A stretch of DNA of 64,000 bases from Saccharomyces paradoxus (taxonomy: Eukaryota; Ascomycota; Saccharomycetes; Saccharomycetales; Saccharomycetaceae). Positions 63,303 to 64,000 of the stretch are shown piece by piece (position 1 is the first letter of the stretch; every line of letters begins with the position of its first letter). Under the pieces are notes generated by a model. The model was not told the origin of the DNA. It saw only the letters and a program-made list of their open reading frames with translations, and ran no database searches. The position numbers and the translations under genes were made by a program. The DNA lies in assembly GCF_002079055.1 (NCBI RefSeq), contig NC_047501.1, positions 992,001 through 1,056,000 of the forward strand, given 5' to 3'.

Positions 63303-64000
<698 letters not shown>

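Overview
Organism. The window is nuclear DNA of a budding yeast of the Saccharomyces sensu stricto group. Gene order and orientation match the right end of S. cerevisiae chromosome XV as I remember it, from PRE10 (YOR362C) through PIP2, YOR365C, SCP1, RAD17, RPS12, MRS6, GPB1, NDD1, NUD1, ALD4, GDH1, ATF1, YOR378W, RDR1, FRE3, FIT2, FIT3, FRE5, YOR385W, PHR1, YOR387C, FDH1, YOR389W, FEX1 and HSP33 to an ERR-type enolase. The proteins are collinear with their S. cerevisiae counterparts but differ at scattered sites: roughly 3% in Fdh1 and about 5% in Atf1, compared from memory. That fits a sibling species, most likely S. paradoxus, better than S. cerevisiae itself. No intron, tRNA, snoRNA, Ty/LTR or CRISPR feature could be supported.

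Layout. Bases 1-25,100 are a compact core region: a proteasome subunit, the oleate regulator PIP2, a TRP-like membrane protein, cytoskeleton, checkpoint, ribosome, Rab-escort, PKA and cell-cycle genes, then the convergent metabolic pair ALD4/GDH1. From 25,100 onward the spacing opens up, with two deserts of about 3.2 kb (25.1-28.3 and 35.0-38.2 kb) around ATF1, an MFS exporter and the zinc-cluster repressor RDR1. Bases 37.8-46.4 kb hold an iron-acquisition cluster: two ferric-reductase genes (FRE3, FRE5) flanking two cell-wall mannoprotein genes (FIT2, FIT3). Consensus Aft1/Aft2 sites (TGCACCC or its complement) lie in every promoter region of this cluster. Bases 47.7-64.0 kb are increasingly subtelomeric: YOR385W, photolyase PHR1, a VEL1-like secreted protein, formate dehydrogenase, YOR389W, fluoride exporter FEX1, DJ-1-like HSP33 and a frameshifted enolase-related pseudogene that runs off the window.

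Regulation visible in the DNA. Several promoters carry recognisable sites that fit the known biology: an Rpn4/PACE box for PRE10, a full oleate-response element for PIP2, an MCB box for RAD17, an SCB for NDD1, a Leu3 palindrome and CCAAT box for GDH1, AGGGG elements for PHR1, HSP33 and YOR378W, and the Aft1 sites of the iron cluster.

Points of interest. An 80-codon ATG-started in-frame extension precedes ATF1. The ERR enolase is broken by four indels. A basic 115-codon open frame overlaps three of the four FIT2 Aft1 sites. A 15-base CGG-N6-CGG motif is shared by the YOR378W and FIT2 upstream regions, and a CGG-rich tandem array lies upstream of YOR378W. I did not find a wholly new biological system. 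Homology statements rest on recognition from memory and were not searched.
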